DNA of 64,000 bases from Silybum marianum (Eukaryota > Streptophyta > Magnoliopsida > Asterales > Asteraceae). This document shows positions 33,599 through 44,351 of the stretch, piece by piece. The stretch's first letter is position 1. The number at the start of each line of letters is the position of its first letter. The DNA lies in NCBI GenBank assembly GCA_036898165.1, contig CM072528.1, positions 1,674,001-1,738,000 of the forward strand. Reading direction: 5' to 3'. The translations under genes were made by a program, and so were the position numbers. The notes beneath the pieces are model-generated. The model saw nothing but the letters and a program-made list of their open reading frames with translations, did not search any database and was not told where the DNA came from.

Positions 33599-34981
33599 TC
33601 AGCGTGCAAATCCAGTCCGTGCAGCCTGTACCCACTCGACCTCTTTGATACTTCCATCTGAACCATGGTCCTCATCATAATCTTTCAAGTTCAAGTCTCT
33701 TATTGTTGCTTCACACTTGTCTGACCCCTGCAGTGGAAGAGCAAAAAGAAACTGATTTTTCATACTAACCCGTTGCTCCGATGATACTTGATGATACTCG
33801 ATTTGTAAAAGAGCCAAGTGCTTGCAGACAAAAAGACAGCATGATAAGTGATAACAGGTATTGTATCAATCTTTTCTTTCTCTAGTTTAGTCTTTTAAAA
33901 GATTGTCTTTCTGAAAATATAACAAAAATAAAGAGGGTTTTGATTCATCACCTGAGCTTCATTAAGAAAGCAAGTCTCTTGATCATTAGGTTGGTTTCTC
34001 TTGCTTGCTTTAACTTCAAGATTAGTCTTTTCAGCCTTGTTTTTCTTCTCTTCCAGCACCACGATCTGCAACATGTTCTCGCCAAATTTAGTGTGCAGAT
34101 CACACAAAGTGCTGCTGGTTGGGTTTTGGGGAAAACCAGAAAAAATGGAGAAGTGAGGAACACATTTGTCCGGTATGCACATGTGCATAAAAGTTATTTG
34201 TCTAATAAAATGCATAGAAAGTAGAAAACAATTTCAAATACTTTTATGCACATGTGCATAACAAATGAATGGTTATCAGGGTGTTTCTCAAATTCTCCAA
34301 TTATTTTGTGGTTTTCTCCTGAACTAGTCATCGAGACAAATTAGAGGAATCAAAATTTCATCATTGAGACAACACAGGCAAGTTATAACTTTTATCAGCA
34401 TTTTTGACAAATTGTGTACAAAAAGCTTGCAGCTTGGCGTCAAAACTGTCAATGTCCTCTTTAGAATTTCTAAACCCTAAACCCTAAATTGTCAGTTGTA
34501 AACTAATCTACAACACCAAACCCTCTATTGGGATGAAAGTATGGAGTTCACCAGGTGTCACTTACCATGGTGTGGACCGAGAATATAACTTGCCCGGATT
34601 TAGGGTTCTATATTTGTTTCACAATATTTTTATTCCACATTATTGACAAAAAATACTGAACTAAATACAAACAACTAAAACCAAAGAGAATGGCGAACAT
34701 GAGCTTACCGGGGTATACCGCAACTTCCGGCTTGGCTTTGTGTCAGCCGAGTCTCCGCCGGAATGGTTGGGCGGAACAGGAGTCCAGCGGCGGAGACGTA
34801 TATCAGACAGGTTGTTTCTGTTTCTGTTTCCGTTTCCTCGGGAGTTGAAGTTGTAAGAGATGGGAGATAATGATGACACGTGGACCCACTGTTTCTGCCA
34901 CCTCCTCACGGGGCCGGTGAACACTGGCGTCGAGCCGTAGCGGGAAGATGCTCGGCTAAGCCGTGATCCAACACCTTCCAT
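33599..34981 (-). CDS. conserved plant protein of unknown function, 171 residues
   Basis: Three exons on the minus strand: 34709-34981, 33952-34065 and 33599-33727, all phase 0. The N terminus MEGVGSRLSRASSRYGSTPV with VRRWQKQWVHVS, then RLRRWTPVPP and KLRYTPIVVLEEKK, is a pattern I recall from small uncharacterised proteins found across seed plants. The middle is lysine-rich (EEKKNKAEKTNLEVKASKR). The last exon is acidic (LNLKDYDEDHGSDGS) and ends EVEWVQAARTGFAR. No transmembrane segment, signal peptide or enzymatic motif is visible; the basic N-terminal half might bind nucleic acid or membranes, but that is a guess. Intron 1 carries a family F element and a telomere-like (CCCTAAA) stretch. 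Confidence 0.85.
34130..34322. mobile_element. GTGCATA-palindrome element, family F copy 2
   Basis: GAAAACCAGAAAAAATGGAG and TATGCACATGTGCATAAAAG on the left, CTTTTATGCACATGTGCATA and TGTGGTTTTCTCC on the right. Lies in intron 1 of the minus-strand gene. Confidence 0.7.
34470..34489. repeat. short telomere-like repeat (telo-box)
   Basis: CTAAACCCTAAACCCTAAA, two and a half plant telomere units, inside intron 1 of the minus-strand gene. Such boxes are common near plant gene 5' ends. Confidence 0.7.
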
Positions 34982-35149
34982 ATTGATATTGTTGACAGTG
35001 GATGGATTTTGGCTTTTCCGGCGGCAAAAGTTCCGGTTGGAGGTTCCTTTTCTGTAACTACTCCTCTTTAATCCAATGCGTCTATTTATTTATTTAGAGA
35101 GGAACGTCTATTTATTTTAAGCTAACATTTTAATTCTTTTATCATCTTG

Positions 35150-35371
35150 GGGGGGGGGGGGGGTGTTTGTTTGAGGTTATCAAAACAACTTATTGACTTA
35201 TTCTGGTGCGACACCGGTAATAAGTCATTTTGAATGTTTGAGTAAAATAACTTATCCGGTGCCAAACCGAAAATAAGTTGTTTTCTAAGAATTTAACTTA
35301 TCAGATTTTCATAAGCACTTTTCCACACCGGTAATAAGTTATGAGTCAATAAGCTCATCCAAACACCCCCT
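35150..35371. mobile_element. MITE family K copy 2
   Basis: Begins with a G run and GTGTTTGTTTGAGG. Ends AGCTCATCCAAACACCCCC. Inverted CCGGTAATAAGT arms and CCGGTGCCAAACCG match the 5942 copy. Confidence 0.7.
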
Positions 35372-35431
35372 CAATGTTTTAGTTGTAAGAAGACAACTCA
35401 ATCGGTCATGAAACCGGGGAAATATACTTAA

Positions 35432-35879
35432 CGGTGTAAACGAGTCGAGTCAAGTAGTAGGTTAATCGAGCCAGACTTAAAAATTTAATATTGGGCTCGA
35501 GCTCGATTAACTTTTCAATGTAGGGCTCCAAATCGAATATTTTTTGAGTTATCGAGCTCGAGCTCGATGCTCTTTTCTGGGTTCGAATTCGCAGTCGATT
35601 AACTTGTTTATCGGCTTGAACTCGCTAATTTTTATTGTATGATTAATAAATATATGAGCATGTTCGGCTCGAAAAAGGGCTATGCTCGAATAACTCGGCT
35701 CAACTCGACTCGAAAAATTGAATCGAGTTTTCGAACGAGTCGATTCGAATATTAGTGTTATGAAGTTCGGCTCGTTTAGTTAAACAAGTTCTATTTTATG
35801 TTCGAGATCGACTCGAGCTCGAGAATTATTAAGCTCGAACTCGAGTAGCTCGTTAAAAGTTCGAATCGTTTACACCCCT
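35432..35879. mobile_element. TIR element with GGTGTAAACGAGTCGAG end (family N)
   Basis: The inverted ends GGTGTAAACGAGTCGA and TCGAATCGTTTACACCCC enclose many sub-terminal GAGCTCGAGCTCGA palindromes. About 450 bases, non-coding. Confidence 0.75.
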
Positions 35880-36860
35880 ACAATATAACAATCGGAACTT
35901 ATTTTCGTCCTTATGGTTAGTTGATTTTTTTTATCTTTGCGTTTTTTGACATTACGATTTACATTTTATTGTTACTTTCGATCTTGTGGTTCATGTTTAA
36001 CGTTGTGTTCTTTGAATTTGGGGAGAGAAAAAATGGAGTGAAAAAGAGGAAATGGAAAGAATTTTTTTATTTGTGTTCTCAATAGAAGAAAATGAAATAA
36101 ATAAAATAACTTTTCATGTTCTTGGATAGAAAAAAAAGTGTCATTTTTACTAATACTCTTTAAAATTATATATTTTAGAACGAAAGACCGGTAGTTTTGT
36201 AATTTTAATCATTTCTTTAAAGGATTTTAATTTCTTTCTTTCCTTCATTTTCTCCTTACTTGGATGGAAAGTTTTGGAAAGAAATTTATCATTATTTTTA
36301 TTTTCTTTTATTTATCTTCTAAACCAGTTTAAAAACACGAGTTTCTTTAACTTGTCTCCCTTTTCCTTTCATTCGCAAAAAAAGTTTCAAAAACATGACG
36401 TGAAGGATGAAAACCATGATTTTAACAAGCCCTATGGACAAAAGCATAATCTAGGGGCTATTTGGTTCAGATATGAGAATAAAAAAACATGAATGGAAAT
36501 AAGAATGAAAATTCCCTCCGGTCCTGGTTTAATCCAAAATGAAAATTTACACTTGTAAAAAATGAATCTATTGTACCATTAAAATTAAATAGTTTTTTTT
36601 ATTCAATCTTATTTAAAATGAGAAATCTGTTAGAGATGAGCATAATTTTTTTTAAAGATTTTAATTTTTAATTTTAACTTTTGATTTTTTATTTTAGGAA
36701 ATTAAGATCTCTTGCTTAGATCCAACATAGCCGTCAATGAAGAGTTTAATGATGTCTAGGACTCTGGAATCTGGATTAATGGTTTCAAGATTTTGACGAG
36801 GGTAAATTAGACATTTAACATGTAACTCAAAAATGCGACTGTATCTTTGACGATGGCCCC
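35880..36860. other. AT-rich spacer, no gene seen
   Basis: Contains inverted-looking GGAAATGGAAAG and CTTTCTTTCCTTCATTTTCT blocks (36050-36270), and a possible MITE end GGGGCTATTTGGTTCAG at 36456. The last part should hold the MAP65 promoter. Confidence 0.35.
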
Positions 36861-36973
36861 ACACACAACACTTCATTGTCTCTTGGTAAACACAAGTCCC
36901 AGTTTAACTCCAGAACAACACTCAGATCCCTCCCTCACCCCCAAAACCCTAACTTTCCTTCCATTCTTCATCG

Positions 36974-37080
36974 GTAAGCAACTCTTTCCCATTTCACTTG
37001 CATTCCTCCACATTTCTGTCCTACCATTTCCAGATCTTGATCTTGATCTTACTCTTCATCTTCTTCCCATTTGGTTGTTT

Positions 37081-37115
<35 letters not shown>

Positions 37116-37200
37116 GCTAATGTGTTGCTTCTATCAATCCAACTTAGCTGTTATACATATTCATATTTGATAGATCTCTCTTTCAATAACAAATTTGCAG
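36974..37200 (+). other. 5' UTR intron of the MAP65 gene
   Basis: A GTAAGC donor at 36974, after a C- and T-rich leader, and a TTTGCAG acceptor ending at 37200, 22 bases before the start codon, fit a leader intron. It contains a (TA)n tract. Inferred from splice consensus only. Confidence 0.55.
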
Positions 37201-37222
37201 GCTAGGCTGCTATTAATTCCAG

Positions 37223-40200
37223 ATGGCAGAGGTGGATGCTCAAAATCTGCTTCTTGGAGAAACAACTTGTGGAACGTTACTGCATCAGTTGCAAGTGAAA
37301 TACATTCCCTAAACCCTAGTTATTTTGCTATGATACAATCATAAGCTTAATGGTTATGCTTTTAATTTGATGGTGGAAGTGATACTTGTGGGTGTTATTA
37401 TTTGCAGAAAATTTGGGATGAGGTTGGTGAAAGTGATGAAGAAAGAGATAAGATGCTTCTTCAAATAGAACAAGAGTGTTTGGATGTTTACAAGAGGAAA
37501 GTGGACCAAGCAACAAAGTCAAGATCACACCTCCTTCAGACACTTGCAGATGCTAAACTTGAACTATCCACTTTGCTTGCATCTCTTGGGGAGAAATCTT
37601 TTGTTGGGATTGTAAGTAATCTTCCATTTTTGTTTTCTTGAACTTTTTCTGAGGCTGTGAATATGTATTTTACTTGAAAATAGTGTGCCCATTGGAGTGA
37701 ATAAGGGACTGTTTGGTTGCTTTTCCATTAAGTCCTCTCTGTCTGGATATAGCTATCTGTGTGGATTAATCTGTTTGTATAGATTGGGAAGGACGGATGG
37801 TTTTTTCATAGATGGAAAGAGCATGTTTTTTTTTGTTAGACGGGGCAGGTTTGGAATTTTTTTGGCTTTCTGCATAAAGAGCGACTTTTTATTAAGTCGC
37901 TACCAAACAATTATGTATAGCTGACCAAATAAGCTGTGAATCCTATTAAGCTCATTAGTTGCTAACAAACAGCCATATTATATATGGGTTAACCGGTTAA
38001 GTTCACAAGTTAAGTTGTTTGTCTGGATAAAAATTAAAAATGTATTGTTGCAGAGAGAGAGGGTTGGATTATTTGTAGGGCATTTTTGGTATTAATTTGA
38101 TTATGGTGGCTTAATGGGACAAGTGAGGGGTTATGGCTTATTCCATATAGCCGGTTTAGCTTGATGGCTTAAGCTGTAAAGAAGCACTCCTTTATGGCTG
38201 AGGGTATAAGCTACCCAGACCATTAAGCTCATTAAGCCGTAAATTAACATCTTCTTAGTGTTTAGTGTAAAATTTGGTGACCTCATTGGAGATGGTTTTA
38301 TTTTGAGATACAGCCGGAGAAGACTACAGGAACAATCAAGGAGCAACTTGCTGCTATTGCACCGGCTCTAGAACAACTATGGAAGCAGAAAGATGAAAGG
38401 ATAAAGGAGTTCTCAGATGTACAGAGTCAGATACAAAAGATATGTGGAGAAATTGCAGGGAGCGGTGACCGTTTAGGAAACCAAGTTGTTGATGAGTCTG
38501 ATTTATCTTTGAAGAAGTTGGATGAATTCCATGATCAGCTACAAGAACTTCAGAAAGAAAAGGTAAAAATTATTGATTTATTTCATTCTTTAAGAAATTT
38601 GTTAATTAAAGAGACTATGAAATGAGATGAGTGATGTTGATTTTTGTTTGATTTTGGCAGAGCGATAGACTGCACAAAGTTCTCGAGTTAGTGAGCACTG
38701 TTCATGATCTTTGTGCTGTTCTTGGGATTGATTTTTATAGTACGGTCACGGAGGTTCATCCGAGTCTTAATGATTCAGCCGGTGTAGAATCTAAAAGCAT
38801 AAGCAACGACACGCTGGCTAGGTTGGCAAAGACTGTCGTAGCTTTAAAAGAAGATAAGAAGCAAAGGTTGCAGAAGGTAACACACTTTCACAGCTCTTTA
38901 TAGCTTTTGACAGTAGTCCAAGGAATAAAAATGCTCAATTTAACATACCACTAATGTTGGATTCTTCTGAATTTAGTCTCTTTGTGCATTTTCTATATTA
39001 TACACAGAAGAATATTTTATAAGTGTCGAACTTGCTTTTAGTTGATTTATAACGTTGAAAAACTATTGGATGATCAAGGCATATAAAACTCAGTCCTGTG
39101 AGATGGCATTCCTTTCTTGATAGTAATCTTGACACTGTATCTATATCTAAAATAGGCGGAACAGAACTCATGGGGACAAGATTGGTAAATTACTAAACTA
39201 CCCATGTTAAAAAATGCATTTTTTTGACAAGATTGGTAAATTACAAAAACTTCTTGTCCTGACATTAGACTTGAGTGGGACAAAAATGCATTTTTTTCTG
39301 TATTTCAGTCCAACCAAATAGCTGGGAACAAAACCCAATAGATGTGACAAGATTGGTAAATTACTAAACTACCCATGTCAAATTAAAACCCATAAAACCT
39401 TTTACAATTCTTTCACCTGCCTACCTCACTTTCACTTGTCCAGTCCTGTTCATTCCGCATACCAAAAGCACCTTGAAGGACTACAATAGCCTCTTTCTTG
39501 TATTTATTAAGAAGCCTTGTTATCTAAAATCACTCCAATCTCTATTCCGACAATGCCCCCACAAATATCTGATTTTTTTCCGGTTTTACAGCTTCAAGAG
39601 TTAGCAACCCAGCTAACCGATCTGTGGAATTTGATGGATACGTCTGAAGAAGAACAGGGCTTATTTAGTCATGTTACTTGCAATATATCGGCTTCAGTTG
39701 ATGAAGTGAACGTCCCAGGGGCCCTTGCTCTCGATTTAATCGAACAGGTACACCTGATGTTTTCTTTTTAAAAGAACATAGTATAAAATCAAAATTTTAG
39801 TTTCTTGATACATTATTTTTTGTTGATAAAGGCCGAGGTGGAAGTTGAACGGCTAGATCAGCTAAAAGCTAGCAGAATGAAAGAGATTGCTTTTAAGAGG
39901 CAAGGGGAGCTGGAAGAGATATTTGCACGTGCACATATCGAGATTGACACACAAGCTGCCAGGGAGAAAATCTTGGCTCTGATTGATTCTGGGAATGTAG
40001 AACCTTCAGAATTGCTAGCGGACATGGATAATCAGATCATAAAAGCGAAAGAAGAGGCTCTTAGTAGAAAAGATATTCTGGATAAGGTTGAAAAATGGAT
40101 GTCGGCTTGTGAAGAAGAGAGTTGGCTTGAGGATTACAATAGGGTCCGTCTCTCCTTCCATTCTTCTATGTTGAATGAGTTATGTTATTTGATTTTGTTT

Positions 40201-41873
40201 ATGGTTTTTAATTGGTTTTTTGGGTTCTTGGTGACAGGATGATAACAGGTACAATGCAAGTAGAGGCGCACACTTGAATCTTAAGCGAGCCGAAAAGGCC
40301 AGAATTTTGGTGAACAAAATTCCAGGTATATCTAGGAGGCAAATTTCCTACTTGTTCTTGGACTGGCATTGACTAATTTAAATGTCATTCACAAAGTCTA
40401 CCTATATCCGTGAAATATGCATATATATATATATATATAATTTAATTGTCATTCGTATAGTTTGTTGGAATTAGATGGTTTGTAAATGAAATGACCCCTG
40501 TATAATATATATATATTCCCTCTCCCTCCGTCCCAAAATAAGTTGTTCGCATTTCTATTTATGTTTGTCACAAAATAAATGTCCAATTTCAAAAGTAACT
40601 AACCAAATCCTCAAATTTACCCTTAACTATAACTAATGCACAAGTATCTAAGAGTTGTGAATATAGAGATGAAATATGGGTAAAGATGTCATTTGGTTAA
40701 CAAAAATTTGTAATAATTATGCATGTCTAAAACTGTGTGTCATTTTAATTGTGGACACTTGTTTTAGGACGGAGGTGTAAATATATAGAGGGTCAAGTTC
40801 AGCGGAAAACCGCAAAAAAAATGAAAAAACCGAGGAACACCTTGATAACTTCATATGCACATGTGCATACAAGAAACAACTTCAGTTACTTGTATGCACA
40901 TGTGCATACCGTCTAAATGAATGGTTACTAGGTGTTCCTCAGTTTTTCATTTCTTTGGGGGTTTTCCCTGGACCTCCCTCTCTGTCTCTCTCTCTACATA
41001 TATATATATATATACACACACATATCATGTAGATTCCAACTTAAGAAGATAGAGTGAGTAAATTTTGGCTGGTAATTTTTACAATCTAACATCAATTGCA
41101 TGTTTATGATGTAGCTCTTGTTGACACCTTGGTTGCCAAGACTCGAGCTTGGGAAGATGAGCATGGACTGACTTTCATGTATGATGGAGTTCCGTTACTC
41201 GCCATGCTAGATGAATATGCAATGCTCAGGCACGACAGGGAAGAAGAGAAACGAAGGCTCAAGGTCAGTCACATTCACTCTTTTCTTATTTGTAACCCCA
41301 GTCTTCATCATGGAAACACCCACTGTTACTTTTCCATTAAGTCATGTATAGATAAAGTTATCTTTATAGATTATGAAGGTTTCTGTTTAGGAGGGTTTTT
41401 TATTAAACGGGAGGACTGAGGAGTGTGTTTTTCAATTGGGAGGGTCAGGTCGGGTTTTGGCTTTCTGCATAAAGCTCTCCCCTAGAAAGTTAATTGAATA
41501 AGCCACTTTTTATATCATAAAGCCACTACCAAACAGTTACCTATAGTTGATTGAATAAGCTGCCAGTCCCATTAAGCTACTAACAAGTTGTAATTTTTGA
41601 CAGGATCAGAAGAAATTCCTTGAACAACCAAGTAGTGACCAAGAACCCGTATTTGGTTCAAGATCAAGCCCGGCTAGGCCGGTTAGTAGTACAAAAAAGG
41701 TGGTGGGCCCACGTGTGAATGGAACACCAACCAGACGGTTATCTCTGAATCAAAACGGAGGTGGTAGGTCATCAGTGAACAAAGATGGGAAAAGGGTTGG
41801 TGCGTTGAACTATGCAAAAGAGGATGCAAGCTCACACATATCTGGGACCGAGCCGGCTCCTACCACACCTTAG
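37223..41873 (+). CDS. MAP65: microtubule-associated protein MAP65 (MAP65-1 like)
   Basis: Nine exons: 37223-37294, 37408-37611, 38314-38562, 38661-38876, 39592-39747, 39832-40143, 40238-40325, 41115-41263, 41604-41873. They keep one frame for 571 residues, against about 590 for Arabidopsis MAP65-1. MAP65 dimers cross-link antiparallel microtubules in cortical arrays, spindle and phragmoplast. The N-terminal coiled-coil half contains IWDEVGESDEERDK and EQLAAIAPALEQLWKQKDE. The conserved microtubule-binding half contains LWNLMDTSEEEQ, RMKEIAFKRQGELEEI and EKWMSACEEESWLEDYNR. The basic tail has SSPARPVSSTKK and TPTRRLSLNQNG, whose S/T-P and R-R-L-S sites suit cell-cycle kinase control as known for the family. 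Four introns carry MITEs. I cannot separate MAP65-1 from its closest paralogues. Confidence 0.95.
37703..37974. mobile_element. MITE family L in MAP65 intron 2
   Basis: Starts GGGACTGTTTGGTTGC and ends GTTGCTAACAAACAGCC. Contains TTTTTGGCTTTCTGCATAAA and GTCGCTACCAAACAA blocks also found at 41312. Confidence 0.65.
39110..39480. repeat. repeat-rich block in MAP65 intron 4
   Basis: GACAAGATTGGTAAATTAC appears at about 39177, 39228 and 39346. The right end TTCCGCATACCAAAAGCACC resembles family Y ends. Element borders not resolved. Confidence 0.45.
40519..40779. mobile_element. Stowaway-like MITE in MAP65 intron 7
   Basis: The ends CTCCCTCCGTCCCAAAATAA and TTGTTTTAGGACGGAGGTG are inverted. Same family as 25420 but without the extra internal arms. 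Confidence 0.8.
40787..40981. mobile_element. GTGCATA-palindrome element, family F copy 3
   Basis: Follows TATATA and starts GAGGGTCAAGTTCAGCGGAA; ends GGTTTTCCCTGGACCTCCCT. Two TATGCACATGTGCATAC palindromes inside. Abuts the Stowaway-like MITE in the same intron. Confidence 0.75.
41312..41590. mobile_element. MITE family L in MAP65 intron 8
   Basis: Shares CTTTTCCATTAAGTC, GTTTTGGCTTTCTGCATAAA and AGCCACTACCAAACAGTTA with the intron 2 copy. Ends are worn. Confidence 0.55.
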
Positions 41874-42810
41874 GCTGGCTGGCTGGCTTATTAGAAGAGT
41901 GATGGAAATAAGAGTGAAATATTGTTATTATAACAAGAGAGCTTGAGCTTTAGACGCCTCCTGCGTTGTTAGAGAGATGTATCACGTTTGAACAAAACAT
42001 TTGTATCGGTATCCATTAGTTACTACCTTATCTAACCACTTTTGCTAATTTAGATTATGTTTTTCATAACTACGCTTTTTTTTTGTCTAATTTGGTCTTC
42101 ATAATTACGGTCTTTTTCTATTTGGTTTTTGTCCCTTGTCTTCATTCATAATTACGGTTTTTGTCATTATGGGTTTTTTTGTTATTATGGTTTGCAATTC
42201 ATTCGGTATTGTTGTTTGTGGACCAACTACGTTAAATTTTTAGTTGTTAATTTAATGGTATCTTTTTTGTCCTTTTTCTAACTGTGCTATTTTGATCATT
42301 TTACGCTCCCTCGCTGCTACTGTTCCCTACCCTTCTCTTCATAACGCCTCTCCTTGTCGGTTGCCGCTGCTCTCTTCCTCTTCCCGTCGTCACCATAGGG
42401 ACCAAAACAACGTTTCCTACACACATTATGTGTTTAGGATCGATGGAAATGGTTATCAATGGGGGGAGGTGGTGGTTAGGCAAAAATGATCCGGAAGTTG
42501 TTTACGTCATAATTATTAGAGCCAAATCATCATTTTAAATTGATTATGTAAATTTTAAATATCACATGACATGGCAGATTAGTTGGAATTAACCTACGCC
42601 ATGTCATCGTTAGTAGGTTGTTAGGTAAATCAGGTCCTTAAATAAACGAAAAGTTTGCTTCAGACCCTAAAATAAAGATTTTGAAAGTTGGTTCCCTAAA
42701 AATACATATCAAAGTTTGTTCCATTTTAATGTTAATTTTCCCTTTCCTATTTTGTATTATTACGTTTTTATTTTCTTTTTATGTTGTTAATACTCCATTC
42801 GTTACAAATT
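41874..42810. other. MAP65 3' flank and spacer
   Basis: 3' UTR followed by T-rich DNA with repeated TTCATAATTACGG blocks near 42100-42170. A 65-residue frame at 42292 has no family resemblance. Confidence 0.35.
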
Positions 42811-43176
42811 AAGGCTATGTTTGGCAAAAATAAACTAGTTTCTAAGCTGACTGACTTATAAGCTAGCTTATTTTCAGTGTACATGTTTGACAAACTATAA
42901 GCTAGCTTATTGAAACGCTACTTGGAGTAGCGTTTTGGGAGCTTATTGTCATATTTTCCAATTATAACTCTCATTAATATTAGTTATTAATTTTTATTTT
43001 TATGTTTTAATATGTTCTTTTTGGTCATTTTACACGTTAGTTTTGCCAAACATGATTTTTTCATCAGCTAGCTTATTAGCTACTACCTAACTTATAAGCT
43101 ACCAACTAGTTTATCAGTCATCCGCTACTTATCTGCTACCCGCTAGCATATCAGCTAGTTTGCCAACCATAGCCTA
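42811..43176. mobile_element. complete family J MITE
   Basis: GGCTATGTTTGGCAAA and TTTGCCAACCATAGCC are inverted ends with TAA on both flanks, a three-base target duplication typical of PIF/Harbinger. The interior is rich in TAAGCTAGCTTA palindromes. Confidence 0.8.
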
Positions 43177-44351
43177 AGTGTCAAAATTTTAGATTAAGTT
43201 TCCATATTTTTATTCTACCTTTAAATAATTAGACAGAGAAAATTTACTTATCTACTATTAAGTGTCATTTGATTATTTAAAAGATATAACTATTACACAT
43301 TTTTAAAACTATATATTTTATTGTGAATATTTATTTTAAGACGGATAAAATATTTATACACGACAAATACTCACACACATTCCTCATATGATAACTCAGA
43401 TATCAGCTAATAGACCAATTATCCTTGGTCCCTTCTTAATGCACCGCCACCACCAACGCCATAAATTTTTTGTGAAGGATGGATATGAAATTTATAATAA
43501 GTTTATTAAAAATTAGGAGGAACTTAAAATGGCATAAGACGCAATAATATCAATATTCTCATATCAGGTTATTGTTAGTAGCTTAATGGGTTTAAATAAG
43601 ACTCGTACATTATTCGGTCAATTACACACGGATGTTTAGTAGTGGATTAATGATATAAAAAGTGGTTTATACAGTAAGCTTCCATATGAGAGTTTTATGC
43701 AGTAAGTTTCCTCCTCCGTATTAAAAAACGACACTCTTTCCATTTATGAAAAAAACTTCACAACTTATACAAACATATTAAACCACAAAGACAATTTTAT
43801 CCATACAAGACTTAGGCTTGTTTGTTAGTAACTTGATTAGCTTAATGAGAATCATAGCTTGTGCGGTCAGTTATACATGACTCTTTTACAGTGTTTAATG
43901 ATACAGAAAGTGACTTATCCAGTAAACTTCTTAGGGGGCGTTATGTAGAAAATCAAGTTTTTTTTTCCAACATATCTCTTCTAATTAAAAAACATGTTCC
44001 TTCCACAGGTCCACCTACAAAAAAAAGTAAAAAACCCTTCCAAACAAAAAATTTCTTAATCTATACAAACAAATTAATCGTGACAAACAACTTTATCCGT
44101 TCAAAAACCAACCAAATAAAGAGCAAACATAGGAAACATGATATATATATATATATATATTTAAAATACAATTGATTGCAATTTTTAATTGTTTTTTATA
44201 TCACAGGAGAAACACAAAAAAAGAAGCAAATCAATAAACATGAAATTAAAACCCACAAAAATTTAACCTTTCTTAATTTCTCCTACGTTATACAAAATCA
44301 TATAAATCTATTAATTAATTAATTAGTTAATTAATTAATTTACTTACTTAT
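43177..44351. repeat. spacer with worn family L and SINE-like pieces
   Basis: 43330-43420 resembles the 3' end of SINE family S2. 43568-43700 and 43805-44130 are degraded family L copies (AGCTTAATGGG, AGTGGTTTATACAGTAAGC). A (TA)n tract lies at 44140 and TTAATTAATTAATT near 44310. No gene. Confidence 0.45.

Noticed and set aside
34470..34489. Interstitial telomere repeat as a chromosome fusion scar
   Set aside because: Only two and a half units; a telo-box inside an intron is the simpler reading.
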